Program-made: the position numbers and the translations under genes | Assembly: GCF_028657195.3 (NCBI RefSeq) | Contig: NZ_JANCPR020000051.1 | Location: 1-64,000 of the forward strand | Direction: 5' to 3' | Source: Streptomyces iconiensis | GTDB lineage: Bacteria; Actinomycetota; Actinomycetes; Streptomycetales; Streptomycetaceae | DNA length: 64,000 nt | Part shown: piece after piece, positions 25,701 through 34,703 of the stretch | Numbering within the stretch: position 1 is the stretch's first letter | How the letters are laid out: the number at the start of each line of letters is the position of its first letter | Notes under the pieces: generated by a model | Told to the model about the DNA's origin: nothing | The model's database searches: none | The model's input: the letters and a program-made list of their open reading frames with translations, nothing else

Positions 25701-25828
25701 GCGGGCACGACACCGGGCCGACTGCCGGGACGGCTGACCAGGACAGCCGGCCGGGATGGCTGATCGGGACGGCCGGTGGGGACGACGGCCGGGACGACGG
25801 GGAACAAGCAGACAGGGGCCAACGGGAC

Positions 25829-26476
25829 ATGCGCGTCGTCATCGCCGAGGACTCCGCCATCCTTCGCGACGGCCTCGTGCAACTCCTCGCGCTGCGCGGT
25901 GTGGAGGTGGCAGCGGCGGTCGGGGACGCGGACTCCCTGCTCGCGGCGGTGGCCGAACACCGCCCCGACGCCGCCGTGGTCGACATCCGGCTCCCGCCGG
26001 GCCACTCGGACGAGGGCCTGCGCGCCGCCGTCACCCTCCGCGCCGACCACCCGGGCACGGGCGTGCTGATCTTCTCGCAGTACGTGGAGACCAAGTACGC
26101 GGCGCAGCTCTTGGGCGACGGCGCCGCGGGCGTCGGGTATCTGCTCAAGGAACGGGTCGTGGACATCGGCGAGTTCACCGAGGCGCTGCGCCGGGTCGCG
26201 GCGGGCGGCACGGCCCTTGACCCCGAGGTGGTCTCGCAGCTGTTCGGGGCGAGCAGGCGGGGCGGCGCGCTGGACACGCTCACACCCCGTGAGCGTGAGG
26301 TGCTGGCGATGATGGCGGAGGGCCGGACGAACCAGTCCATCGCCGCCGCCTTCGTCGTCTCCGAACGGGCCGTGGAGAAGCACATCGCCAACATCTTCGC
26401 CAAGCTCGGCCTCGCGCCTTCGGAGAACGGTCACCGACGCGTTCTGGCCGTACTCCGTTACCTGGAGAGCGCCTAG
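25829..26476 (+). CDS. NarL/LuxR-family response regulator
   Basis: A 215-residue regulator: receiver domain MRVVIAEDSAILRDG with phospho-acceptor Asp52 (VVDIRLPPGH) and switch Lys in VGYLLKERV, then a LuxR-type HTH LTPREREVLAMMAEGRTNQSIAAAFVVSERAVEKHIANIFAKLG. Start choice: ATG 25829 begins the receiver fold, but an in-frame ATG at 25697 overlaps the kinase stop (ATGA) and would add 44 residues of Gly/Asp-rich sequence. The longer form would be translationally coupled. It is the likely partner of the kinase and may control the operon starting 80 bases downstream. Confidence 0.88.
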   Translation: MRVVIAEDSAILRDGLVQLLALRGVEVAAAVGDADSLLAAVAEHRPDAAVVDIRLPPGHSDEGLRAAVTLRADHPGTGVLIFSQYVETKYAAQLLGDGAAGVGYLLKERVVDIGEFTEALRRVAAGGTALDPEVVSQLFGASRRGGALDTLTPREREVLAMMAEGRTNQSIAAAFVVSERAVEKHIANIFAKLGLAPSENGHRRVLAVLRYLESA

Positions 26477-26556
26477 GATCTTGCCCTGGACGAGGGCGAG
26501 TTGACGGGTGGTACCCCACCGGGCCGGTGGGTGGACGCCCGCCGAGGGGAGCGGTG

Positions 26557-26997
26557 ATGGAGGACGGCACGCAGCCGGAGCACCCGAAGAGCCAGACCCC
26601 TGATGCAGGGGATGTGGGGGACGTAGGGGGGCGGCCGGTCGTGCGGGAGGAGCCGGTCGGGCGGGGCGTCCCGGATGTACGGGCAGAGCCGGTCGTGCGG
26701 GTGGAGACCGTCGAACTCGACGCGCGCGGAGGGCGGCAGATCGGGAGCAGGACCCGGGCCTCCTCGTTGCTGGACGACCGTTCCGAGGAGATCCAGCAGG
26801 CCATCGTGCAGGCTTCGGCGCTCGCCCAGGACTCGTTGGCCGGGGTGCCCGAGCGCGGCGGCTGGTCGGTCAGCAGCGTGGAGGTCACCTTCGGGCTGAC
26901 GCTGGCGGCCGAGGCCGGGGTGATCCTCTCCAAGGCGTCGGCCGAGGCGTCCTTCGAAGTGACGCTCACCGTGGAGCGAGGGGGCGGCCAGCGGTGA
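26557..26997 (+). CDS. Trypsin co-occurring domain 1 protein (CU044_2847 type)
   Basis: A 146-residue protein. Residues 1-46 are repetitive (VVREEPVGR, VRAEPVVRVE). Residues 47-140 match the small domain that accompanies trypsin-like proteases in predicted conflict systems: VRVETVELDARGG, then an amphipathic helix DDRSEEIQQAIVQASALAQDSLAG, and the closing strands VSSVEVTFGLTLAAEAGVILSKASAEASFEVTLTVER. GGGGAGCGGTG precedes ATG 26557. Its stop overlaps the GTG start of the protease (GTGA). Role unknown; it is thought to act as adaptor, inhibitor or substrate of the protease. Confidence 0.8.
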   Translation: MEDGTQPEHPKSQTPDAGDVGDVGGRPVVREEPVGRGVPDVRAEPVVRVETVELDARGGRQIGSRTRASSLLDDRSEEIQQAIVQASALAQDSLAGVPERGGWSVSSVEVTFGLTLAAEAGVILSKASAEASFEVTLTVERGGGQR

Positions 26998-27971
26998 GCC
27001 GGGGCCACTGGGTGCACATGTACCAGGCCGACACATATCTCGGGGCCGGGTTCCTGATCACCCGGGGGTTCGTGCTGACCGCGCTGCACTGCCTGCGCGG
27101 CCTGTCGCACGACGACGCGACCCTCGCCCTCGAACTCCCCGACGGACGCCGCGTTCGCGGGCGCAAGTGCGACGCGGTCAAGGAGCGGGACCTCGCCCTG
27201 GTCACCATCGAGGACGCGCACGCGCACGGGCTCCCGGCCGCGCCCCGCACGGACACCGCCAGGCCGGCGGTCGCCTGGTACTGCCGCTACCGCCCGCCGC
27301 ACGAGACGGCGCAGCTGAGCGGCCAGGTCACCCACGCACCTGTCGACCACCGGTGTGTGGAGGGCGGGGAGCTGGAAGCCATGCAGCTTCAGGTGGACCA
27401 GATCCTCGGCAGCTTCGCCGGGTACTCCGGGGGCCCCGTCGAGGCGGGGGAGCGGCACGCGGGCGAAGGCGAGGGGGAAGGCGGAGCCGGGACCGTCCCC
27501 GGAACCGACACCCGTACCGGCCTCAGCGGCGACCCCGGGGGCGACCCCGCCCCGGCCCCCGGCGCCGGGGACGGTGCCGGGGACGGTTCAGGGGACGAGC
27601 GGCCCGTTGTCGGCATCCTCCTGGAGCAGCAGCTCAACCGGCAGGACGCGACCCTCGGCAGCAACGTCCTGTTCGCCGCGACCGTCCGCTACGCCATGGA
27701 ACTCTTCCCGCACTTCGGAGTGGAGCACCTCAGAGCCCTCGTCTCCGCGCCGCGGCCCGGGCCTTCGCGGTCGGCTGCCGACGTGCCGCCGCAGCGGTCA
27801 CAGCTGGCAGGAGTGGAGAACGACCAGCTCATCAGCGGCGCCAACAGCCTCCTGGTCTCGCTGCGGCAGTGGGAGGAGAGCGGACTGATCACCGCGGCCG
27901 ACGCCGAGGAGAACCGCAGCCGCACGCTGAAGAGGCTCACCGACAAGCTGTTGGGAGACCAGGGACGATGA
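26994..27971 (+). CDS. Trypsin-like serine protease of the TCD1 system
   Basis: A 325-residue intracellular protease (no signal peptide). The catalytic triad is visible: His32 in FVLTALHCL, Asp66 in KERDLALV, Ser145 in FAGYSGGPV. An insertion rich in Gly/Asp/Glu (about residues 150-203) directly follows the catalytic serine and separates it from the last strand RPVVGILLEQQL. The C-terminus (about 275-320) is a helical hairpin LISGANSLLVSLRQWEESGLITAADAEENRSRTLKRLTDKLL resembling a SHOCT-type oligomerisation segment. GTG 26994 overlaps the upstream stop, and its own TGA overlaps the next ATG, so the three genes form one translation-coupled unit. Confidence 0.85.
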   Translation: MSRGHWVHMYQADTYLGAGFLITRGFVLTALHCLRGLSHDDATLALELPDGRRVRGRKCDAVKERDLALVTIEDAHAHGLPAAPRTDTARPAVAWYCRYRPPHETAQLSGQVTHAPVDHRCVEGGELEAMQLQVDQILGSFAGYSGGPVEAGERHAGEGEGEGGAGTVPGTDTRTGLSGDPGGDPAPAPGAGDGAGDGSGDERPVVGILLEQQLNRQDATLGSNVLFAATVRYAMELFPHFGVEHLRALVSAPRPGPSRSAADVPPQRSQLAGVENDQLISGANSLLVSLRQWEESGLITAADAEENRSRTLKRLTDKLLGDQGR

Positions 27972-30900
27972 CGGCGCCGGCGCCCCTGTCCTGGCCGCAG
28001 GTCATCGGAACGGTCGAGCGCGTCCTGCGCGGCGAGGCCGGCGCGCGTGAGGAGCTGCGCGAGGAACTGCCCGCCATCCTCGCGCACCCCTGGCTGATCC
28101 TCGGCCCCGAGGACGTGGGCGACTTCGCCTTCTTCGTGGCGCTGCTGCGTGAGGCGGGCGAGGACGAGGCGTACGAGGCCGCGCTGGCGGAGGCGTCCCA
28201 ACGGATCAGGCGCCGCAGTATCCCGCCGGAGGGCAACTGCGCGACGCACCTGCGCCTCGGCGTCCTGTTCACGGAGGCCGGCCGGCACGGCGGCGCGCGC
28301 GACGCCTTCGGCAAGGCGCTGGCCCGCGCCGGGCGCGAAGCGGAGACCGCGCACGCGCTCGCCGGACTCGCCGTCGTCGCGGCGCGTACGGACGACTGGG
28401 ACGGGGCCGTCGGATACGCGCACAGGGCGCGGCGGCTGGCACCCTCCGTCGGGAACGCGCGCGAACGTCTCGACATCCGTATGCGCTGCTGCTCCGTCCT
28501 CTTCCACGCCGCGCGCTCCGACGGAAGGACGCGCGAGGCGGCGAAGCTGGTCCAGGAACTGGAGACCGTCTGCGACGCGCTGATCGACAGCTGGGGCAGT
28601 GAACACCCCCGCGCCCTGGCCGCTTTGGTCACCCTCGCCTCGGCCCGCCACGAGATCGCCGCGCAGGAGGGCGACCTCACCAGCGCGCACCGCCTCACGG
28701 ACGTACTGGCCGCCGCCTCGCAGCGGGCCTCCACCACGCTCGGGGCGCGGCACCCGCAGGCCCGCGTCGTACGGGAGACGCTGGAGCGCGCCGAAGCGGC
28801 CTCCCGCCGGCTGGCCGTGCGCAGCACGATGCCGGAGGCTCGGAGTGCGCCCCAACGCCCGTCCCTGCTTGAGCCGTTGCGGCACCTGGCGCAGCCCGCC
28901 GAGCTTGTGGTGGCCGGGCACCATCAGGGGGTGCCGGAGACCGGTGCCGGTTTCGGCACCGGGGGACCCGAGGCGGGCCCGGGGTCCGAGGTGGCGCTGC
29001 ACCGTGTCGCGTTGGAGCTGATCGTGCACGGCGTCGTGGGCACCGAGCCCCGGGAGATGCTGGGCGACCCTGGGGTCGAGCAGACGCAGGGCGACACCAC
29101 GGCCGGCCTCTACCGCCGCAGCGGCGACGTGGACGCGGAGAGCAGGCCGGAGGCGTACGCAGGGAGGCCCGTACCGGAGGCGTACAGCTGGTCCAACCTC
29201 GTCACCGGCAGCCGTACCCGGGTGCTGTGGCTGATCCTGCTGCCCTTCACGCTGATCAACCTCGCGCACTGGACGCGCCCCGCGACCCGGCGCGGTGGCG
29301 CCCGCAGGACCGTGCGGCTGCACGGGGTGTGCGTACGGCTGCTGGCGCTGAGCCTCACGGTCGTGCTGGTCGCGGGGGTGTGCGAGCTGGCGCTCGATGT
29401 GTTCGCGTGGCAGTGCGCGGGAACGCGCGTGTGTGCGCGGCGGCACTCCTGGATGGACGTACTGGCCCCCGGCGAGAACGGTGCGGGCGGCTGGTTGACC
29501 GGGCCGGGCACCCGGCTGGTGCTGGCCGCACTGGTGCCGGCGGGGCTGGTGGGATTGCTGTGGCGACTCGGGCGCCGCACATGGGACGCATACGAGTCCA
29601 AGCCGCCGATGAACATCCCCGGTGAGAGGGACGAGGGCCCCGGGGCGCCGTCGCTGTCCCTCCCCGGCTTCTGGTACAGCGCGCGGCTGGTCTCACGGCT
29701 GCGCGCCGGGCACACGGCGATGGGTTTCCTCGTCGTCGCCGGCGCGCTGACCGCGGCGCCCGCAGCACACGACAGGGCCGGAACGGACGCCGTACGCGGG
29801 GCGGTGGGGTGGGGGCTCGGCGTGCTGATCGTCGCCGGCGCTGTGTGGACGGTGTACGTACTCGCGGTGCGAGGGCGCAGCGAGTTCCGGCTCGACGACC
29901 GCACGGAGGGGTGGACCGTGCGGGGGCTGCCCGGGTTCGGGCTCGCGGTGCTGGCGCTCGCCGCCGCTTACGCGCTGTGGCCGCGCCCCGGCTGGGTCTC
30001 CTCGGGACGGTTGCCGGGTGCGGAGACCTTCGGGGTGCTCGCGGCCGTCCAGGGAGCACTGATCACGGTGCTCGCCGTGGCCGGGGTGTGGCTGTACCTG
30101 CGGTGGCCACTCCCGCGGACTTCCCTGCGCGGGCTCGCCTCCCCGGCCATCGCCGTGCTCGCGTGCGTGCTGACGGGAACGATGGCAGCCGGCGCCGTAC
30201 AGGGCGTCACCGACTGGCTCACCGGGCGGCGCGGCGACCTCGCGGGCGCGGCGCCCGAACTGCTCCGGCAGGTGGGCTTCCTGCCCGTACTGCTGGCACT
30301 CGCGGCGCTCGTCCAGGGCGTCCTGCTGTTCCAACGGCGCCGCACAGCCCGCAGGTTGGAGCGGGCGGTGGACGGCTCCTACCCCGAAGCGCTCCCCGAC
30401 CGCACGCGCACACGCGGCATCGCGCGCGCCATCACCCGCGCCAGGTTCCTGGACCTGGCGCCCTGGCTGGTCGGCCTCGCCGCGGTGGCGCTGCTGCTGC
30501 TGGACTCGGCGGCGGTGCTCAACGGTTACCTCTCCGAGGGGATTCCAGGCGAGGGCGCCGGGCTCGCCCACACCACGCAGTCCCTCGGCTCCTGGATGAT
30601 CGCGCTGGGCCTTGTGCTCTTCCTCAACCGGGGCCGTATCGCCTACCGCGACCCCTCCTCGCGCAGCGCCATCGGCATCCTGTGGGACGTGGGCACGTTC
30701 TGGCCGCGCGCCGCGCACCCGTTCGCGCCGCCCTGTTACGCGGAGCGCGCCGTACCCGACCTCACCTGGCGCATCGCCACCTGGACGGAGATGACGGGCG
30801 GGCGCGTCCTCGTCTCCGGCCACTCCCAGGGCAGCGTTCTCGCGGCGGCGGCCGTATGGCAGCTGCCGCCCGAGACACGCCGCCGCGTCGCCCTGCTCAC

Positions 30901-31399
30901 CTACGGGTCACCGCTGGAGCGGATCTACGGCCGCTGGTTCCCCGCCTACTTCGGCCCGAACGCGCTGTCGGCCCTGCACCGCGAGGTGGCGGGCTGGCGC
31001 AACCTGTGGCGGCTGACCGACCCGGTCGGCGGACCCGTCGAACCCGGCATGGCCGCGACCGGGACCGGAGCGGCCGGGCCGGCGCGCGGGCGCGGTGCGC
31101 CAGGGACCGGTGTGCCAGAAGCCGGGGTGTCAGGCGCCGGGGGGTCAGAGGCCGGGGGAGTGCCCGGGTCGGCCGGGGCCGGGGGAGTGCCCGGGGTGGA
31201 CCGTGGTCCCCTGCTCGACCCGCTCTCCTACGGCCGCAGCCTCCACCATCCCCTGCCCCGGCCGGTCCTGGGCCACGGTGACTACCGCTCCGATCCCGCC
31301 TTCGCCGAGGAACGCCGGAATCTCCTCGCCCGTTTCGTGCCCGCCCGTTCCGCCGACGTGTCCGTCCCGGGAAACCCGCCCCGTCGGCGCGCCCCGTGA
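27968..31399 (+). CDS. TPR / multi-TM / alpha-beta hydrolase fusion protein (1143 aa)
   Basis: One uninterrupted frame codes three parts. Residues 1-290 are TPR-like helices (HLRLGVLFTEAGRHGGARDAFGKALARAG; AHALAGLAVVAARTDDWDGAVGYAHRARRLAP; a tail typical of ATP-independent TPR proteins). Residues 291-345 are a Gly-rich linker. From about 346 there is ALELIVHGVVGTEPREMLGDP (oxyanion-hole-like HG), then about ten membrane segments (420-895), and a hydrolase core with the nucleophile elbow VLVSGHSQGSVLAAA (Ser953), Asp1018 (RLTDPVGG) and His1103 (LGHGDY) as likely triad. ATG 27968 overlaps the protease stop (ATGA). Separate TPR and membrane-hydrolase proteins are what I would expect, so the fusion is unusual; a GTG at 28991 could start the second half alone. 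Confidence 0.8.
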   Translation: MTAPAPLSWPQVIGTVERVLRGEAGAREELREELPAILAHPWLILGPEDVGDFAFFVALLREAGEDEAYEAALAEASQRIRRRSIPPEGNCATHLRLGVLFTEAGRHGGARDAFGKALARAGREAETAHALAGLAVVAARTDDWDGAVGYAHRARRLAPSVGNARERLDIRMRCCSVLFHAARSDGRTREAAKLVQELETVCDALIDSWGSEHPRALAALVTLASARHEIAAQEGDLTSAHRLTDVLAAASQRASTTLGARHPQARVVRETLERAEAASRRLAVRSTMPEARSAPQRPSLLEPLRHLAQPAELVVAGHHQGVPETGAGFGTGGPEAGPGSEVALHRVALELIVHGVVGTEPREMLGDPGVEQTQGDTTAGLYRRSGDVDAESRPEAYAGRPVPEAYSWSNLVTGSRTRVLWLILLPFTLINLAHWTRPATRRGGARRTVRLHGVCVRLLALSLTVVLVAGVCELALDVFAWQCAGTRVCARRHSWMDVLAPGENGAGGWLTGPGTRLVLAALVPAGLVGLLWRLGRRTWDAYESKPPMNIPGERDEGPGAPSLSLPGFWYSARLVSRLRAGHTAMGFLVVAGALTAAPAAHDRAGTDAVRGAVGWGLGVLIVAGAVWTVYVLAVRGRSEFRLDDRTEGWTVRGLPGFGLAVLALAAAYALWPRPGWVSSGRLPGAETFGVLAAVQGALITVLAVAGVWLYLRWPLPRTSLRGLASPAIAVLACVLTGTMAAGAVQGVTDWLTGRRGDLAGAAPELLRQVGFLPVLLALAALVQGVLLFQRRRTARRLERAVDGSYPEALPDRTRTRGIARAITRARFLDLAPWLVGLAAVALLLLDSAAVLNGYLSEGIPGEGAGLAHTTQSLGSWMIALGLVLFLNRGRIAYRDPSSRSAIGILWDVGTFWPRAAHPFAPPCYAERAVPDLTWRIATWTEMTGGRVLVSGHSQGSVLAAAAVWQLPPETRRRVALLTYGSPLERIYGRWFPAYFGPNALSALHREVAGWRNLWRLTDPVGGPVEPGMAATGTGAAGPARGRGAPGTGVPEAGVSGAGGSEAGGVPGSAGAGGVPGVDRGPLLDPLSYGRSLHHPLPRPVLGHGDYRSDPAFAEERRNLLARFVPARSADVSVPGNPPRRRAP

Positions 31400-31409
31400 A
31401 AGGTGACCC

Positions 31410-32930
31410 GTGAGCCCCAAGTCCGACGGTGACCCCGTCTCCCGTCCCGCCGAGGCGGTACTCGCCGACCTCCGTGCGCTGCGTACCGGGGACGCGCCCA
31501 CACGAGGAGGCCGTACGTTCGCCTACGTCTACGACTCCGGGCTCGAAGGGCTCGACGGGCTGGCCGCAGCCGCGTACGCGGAGTTCGCCACGGTCAACGC
31601 GCTCGACATGACCGTCTTCCCCAGCGTCGCCGCGCTGGAGAACGACATCGTCACCGCGGCGGCGCGTCTCCTGGGCACCCCGGAGACCCAGGGCACATTC
31701 ACCAGCGGCGGCACCGAGAGCATCCTGCTCGCCGTCAAGACCGCTCGGGACCACGCCCGTGCGGAGCGCGGGGTCACCGCGCCCGAACTGCTCGTCCCCA
31801 GCACCGCGCACGCCGCCTTCCACAAGGCGGCGGCCTGGCTCGGGGTGCGCCTGGTGACCGTGCCTGCCGACCCCGGCAGCCACCGCGCCGATCCGGAGGC
31901 CATGGCGGCGGCCCTCACCGAACGTACGGTCCTCGCCGTCGCCTCGGCGCCCAGCTACGCGCACGGCGTCCTCGATCCCGTCGCGGAGATCGCCGCCGCT
32001 GCGGCAGCGCGTGGCGTGCTGTGCCACGTGGACGCCTGCGTGGGCGGCTGGCTGCTGCCCCATCTGCGGCGGGCCGGGCATCCCGTACCCGAGTTCGGGC
32101 TCACCGTGCCGGGCGTCACCTCGCTCTCTGTCGACCTGCACAAGTACGGCTACGTGGACAAGGGCGCCTCCGTCGTCCTCTACCGGGACGCCGAACTGCG
32201 CCGCCACCAGTACTTCGCCTGCGCCGACTGGCCCGGCTACCCCGTGGTCAACCCCACGGCACAAGGCACCAAGTCGGCGGGCCTGCTCGCGCAGAGTTGG
32301 GCCGTGCTCCAGCACATCGGCGACGACGGCTACACCGCGCTGGCCGTACGGGTCCGCGAGGCGCTCGACGCGGTGCTCGCCGGGCTCGCGCCGCTCGCCG
32401 CGAGCGGAGAGGTGCGCGTGCTGGGCGAACCCTCGGCCTCGCTCGTGGCGCTGACCGTGCTGGACGAAGGCGGTGAGCCGGACACCGGGCTCGTGCTGCA
32501 CACCGCCGACGAGATGCGCGAGCGCGGCTGGTACCTCCAGCCCCAGCTCTCCCACGGCGACAGCCCCGCCAGCCTGCACCTCACGCTCACCCCCGCTTCG
32601 GCCGGCCGTACGGGGCCGCTCCTGGCCGACCTGCGGGCTGCGCTCGCCGCTGCGCGCCGCCTGCCCTCGCCGCTGCCCGATCCGGACACCGTCGCCTTCG
32701 CCGCAGCGCTGGAGCCGGACACGCTCACCCCGGAGGAGGCCGCTGCCGTCCTCGCCGCAGGCGGCCTCGGCGGCGGTCCGCACGGCGCTGGTCCCCAGGG
32801 CGGGCCCGGTCTGCCCGCCCGCAGCGCGGGGGTGCTGGCGATGCTGGACGCGCTGCCGGTACGCCTCAAGGAACGCCTGCTCAACGAGTTCGTCGGCACC
32901 CTCTTCCGCACCGGCGCCGGTCCCTGGTGA
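31410..32930 (+). CDS. PLP-dependent decarboxylase / sphingosine-phosphate-lyase-like enzyme
   Basis: A 506-residue fold-type I PLP enzyme. Markers: GTFTSGGTESILLAVKTARDHA (phosphate-binding region), VPSTAHAAFHKAAAWLGV, CHVDACVGGWLLP and the Schiff-base lysine in SLSVDLHKYGYVDKG. The pattern resembles group II decarboxylases and sphingosine-1-phosphate lyase. GTG 31410 follows AAAGGTGACCC, ten bases after the fusion-protein stop, so it belongs to the same operon. Substrate unknown. Its coupling with a membrane hydrolase invites the idea of phospholipid or amine metabolism. The C-terminal third is longer and Ala/Gly-rich. Confidence 0.82.
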   Translation: MSPKSDGDPVSRPAEAVLADLRALRTGDAPTRGGRTFAYVYDSGLEGLDGLAAAAYAEFATVNALDMTVFPSVAALENDIVTAAARLLGTPETQGTFTSGGTESILLAVKTARDHARAERGVTAPELLVPSTAHAAFHKAAAWLGVRLVTVPADPGSHRADPEAMAAALTERTVLAVASAPSYAHGVLDPVAEIAAAAAARGVLCHVDACVGGWLLPHLRRAGHPVPEFGLTVPGVTSLSVDLHKYGYVDKGASVVLYRDAELRRHQYFACADWPGYPVVNPTAQGTKSAGLLAQSWAVLQHIGDDGYTALAVRVREALDAVLAGLAPLAASGEVRVLGEPSASLVALTVLDEGGEPDTGLVLHTADEMRERGWYLQPQLSHGDSPASLHLTLTPASAGRTGPLLADLRAALAAARRLPSPLPDPDTVAFAAALEPDTLTPEEAAAVLAAGGLGGGPHGAGPQGGPGLPARSAGVLAMLDALPVRLKERLLNEFVGTLFRTGAGPW

Positions 32931-33110
32931 CCATCCCCTTCACCCTGCCGGAGCGCGCGCGGCGAGCCCTACCGGCGGACACTGGAGGGACGCGGCGCCG
33001 CGGTGTGTGCACCCTGCCCATGTGCGGGCGCGGCGCGGGGCACTGTGCCCGGTGACCGGTGCCACAGCCGTATCTATCGTCGCTGGAGCCCGCTCACGGA
33101 AGGACCCACG

Positions 33111-34703
33111 ATGCTCAAACTCGGCATCGATGTCGGTGGCACGAACACCGACGCCGTACTGATCCGCGACTCCACGGAGGGCGCTGTCCTTGGTGTCACC
33201 AAGGCGCCCACCACGGCGGATGTCACAGGCGGCATCGTCGCCGCGCTGCGCGACCTGCGCGAGACGACCGGCTTCGAGCCCGGCGACATCGCGGCCGTCA
33301 TGATCGGCACCACGCACTTCATCAACGCCCTCGTCGAGGGCGGCTCCCTCGCGCAGACAGCGGCCATCCGCTTCGGACTGCCCGCCACCCGCGCCCTGCC
33401 GCCGCTCGTGGACTGGCCCCAGCGGCTGCGTACGGCCATCGGGGGGCACAGCTTCCTGTGCCACGGAGGGCATGAGTACGACGGCACGGAGATCGGTCCG
33501 TTCGACGAGTTCGAGTTCCGTACCGTTCTCGACAAGGCGGTGCAGGCGGGCGCCACCTCGTTCGCCGTCTCCTCGGTGTTCTCGCCGGTCAACGCCGAGT
33601 TCGAGAACCGCGCCGCCGAGATCATCGCCGAGCAGCTGCCCGGCGCCCCGGTCAGCCTCTCGCACGAGATCGGCCGCATGGGCCTGCTCGGCCGCGAGAA
33701 CGCCACCATCGTCAACGCGGCACTGCGGGACCTCGCCGACCACGTCACCACCGGTCTCACCCGTACCGTCGCCGAGGCGGGCATCGGTGCGCCCGTGTTC
33801 CTCAGCCAGAACGACGGCACGCTGATGGACATCGACTACGCGCGCCGCTACCCCGTCGCCACCTTCGCCTCGGGGCCCACCAACTCCATGCGCGGCGCCG
33901 CCTTCCTCTCCCGTACGCCCTCCTGCGCCGTCGTTGACGTCGGCGGCACCACCACCGACGTGGGCATCCTGCGCAACGGCTTCCCGCGCGAGGCGTCCAC
34001 GGACGTCAGCGTCGCCGGGGTGCAGACCAACTTCCGGATGCCCGACGTGCTGTCCATCGGCATCGGCGGCGGCAGCCATGTCGCGCAGGGGGCCGACGGG
34101 ATCACCGTGGGGCCCGAGAGCGTCGGCTACCGGCTGACGGAACGCGCCCTCGTCTTCGGTGGCGGCCAGCTCACCGCCACCGACATCGCCGTCGCCGCCG
34201 GCCGCGCCGACATCGGTTCCGCGGGCGTCATCGGAAACAGCACGCGCGTCGCGCACCTGGACCCGTCCCTGGTGGAGGGGGCGCTGGCCCGTATCGGAGC
34301 GCGGATGGCCGAGACCGTCGACCGTATGCGGATCTCGGCCGAGCCGGTGCCCGTCGTCGCCGTCGGTGGCGGCAGCATCCTGGTGCCCGACGACCTGCCG
34401 GGCGCCTCCGAAGTGATCAGGCCGGAGCACTTCGCCGTCGCCAACGCGATCGGCGCCGCCATCGCGCAGGCCGGGGGAGAGGTCGACCGGGTCTTCTCCG
34501 TCTCCCCGCAGCAGCGCGAGGCCGTGCTGGACGAGGCACGCCAGGAGGCCGTCGACCGCGCCGTCGCCGCCGGGGCCAGGCCCGGCACCGTCGAGATCGT
34601 CGACATCGAGGAAGTCCCACTGGCCTACCTCCCCGGCAACGCGACGCGCGTGCGGGCCAAGGCCGTCGGAGAGCTGAGCCTGGGAGGCGACAGGGATGCG
34701 TGA
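33111..34703 (+). CDS. Hydantoinase/oxoprolinase family protein (HyuA-like)
   Basis: A 530-residue ATP-dependent ring-opening enzyme. The N-terminus MLKLGIDVGGTNTDAVLIRD is the hydantoinase/acetone-carboxylase type nucleotide site; further motifs are IGTTHFINALVEG, NDGTLMDIDYARRYPVATFASGPTNSMRGAAFL and the second ATP site CAVVDVGGTTTDVGIL. It splits the amide bond of five-membered cyclic imides. GGAAGGACCCACG precedes ATG 33111. It overlaps the following DUF917 gene by eight bases. Together they suggest use of hydantoin or thiohydantoin compounds. Confidence 0.9.
   Translation: MLKLGIDVGGTNTDAVLIRDSTEGAVLGVTKAPTTADVTGGIVAALRDLRETTGFEPGDIAAVMIGTTHFINALVEGGSLAQTAAIRFGLPATRALPPLVDWPQRLRTAIGGHSFLCHGGHEYDGTEIGPFDEFEFRTVLDKAVQAGATSFAVSSVFSPVNAEFENRAAEIIAEQLPGAPVSLSHEIGRMGLLGRENATIVNAALRDLADHVTTGLTRTVAEAGIGAPVFLSQNDGTLMDIDYARRYPVATFASGPTNSMRGAAFLSRTPSCAVVDVGGTTTDVGILRNGFPREASTDVSVAGVQTNFRMPDVLSIGIGGGSHVAQGADGITVGPESVGYRLTERALVFGGGQLTATDIAVAAGRADIGSAGVIGNSTRVAHLDPSLVEGALARIGARMAETVDRMRISAEPVPVVAVGGGSILVPDDLPGASEVIRPEHFAVANAIGAAIAQAGGEVDRVFSVSPQQREAVLDEARQEAVDRAVAAGARPGTVEIVDIEEVPLAYLPGNATRVRAKAVGELSLGGDRDA

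Noticed and set aside
25697..25828. Longer response-regulator start overlapping the kinase stop
   Set aside because: The extra 44 residues are Gly/Asp-rich and precede a complete receiver domain; the shorter start at 25829 was preferred, although coupling by ATGA keeps the longer form possible.
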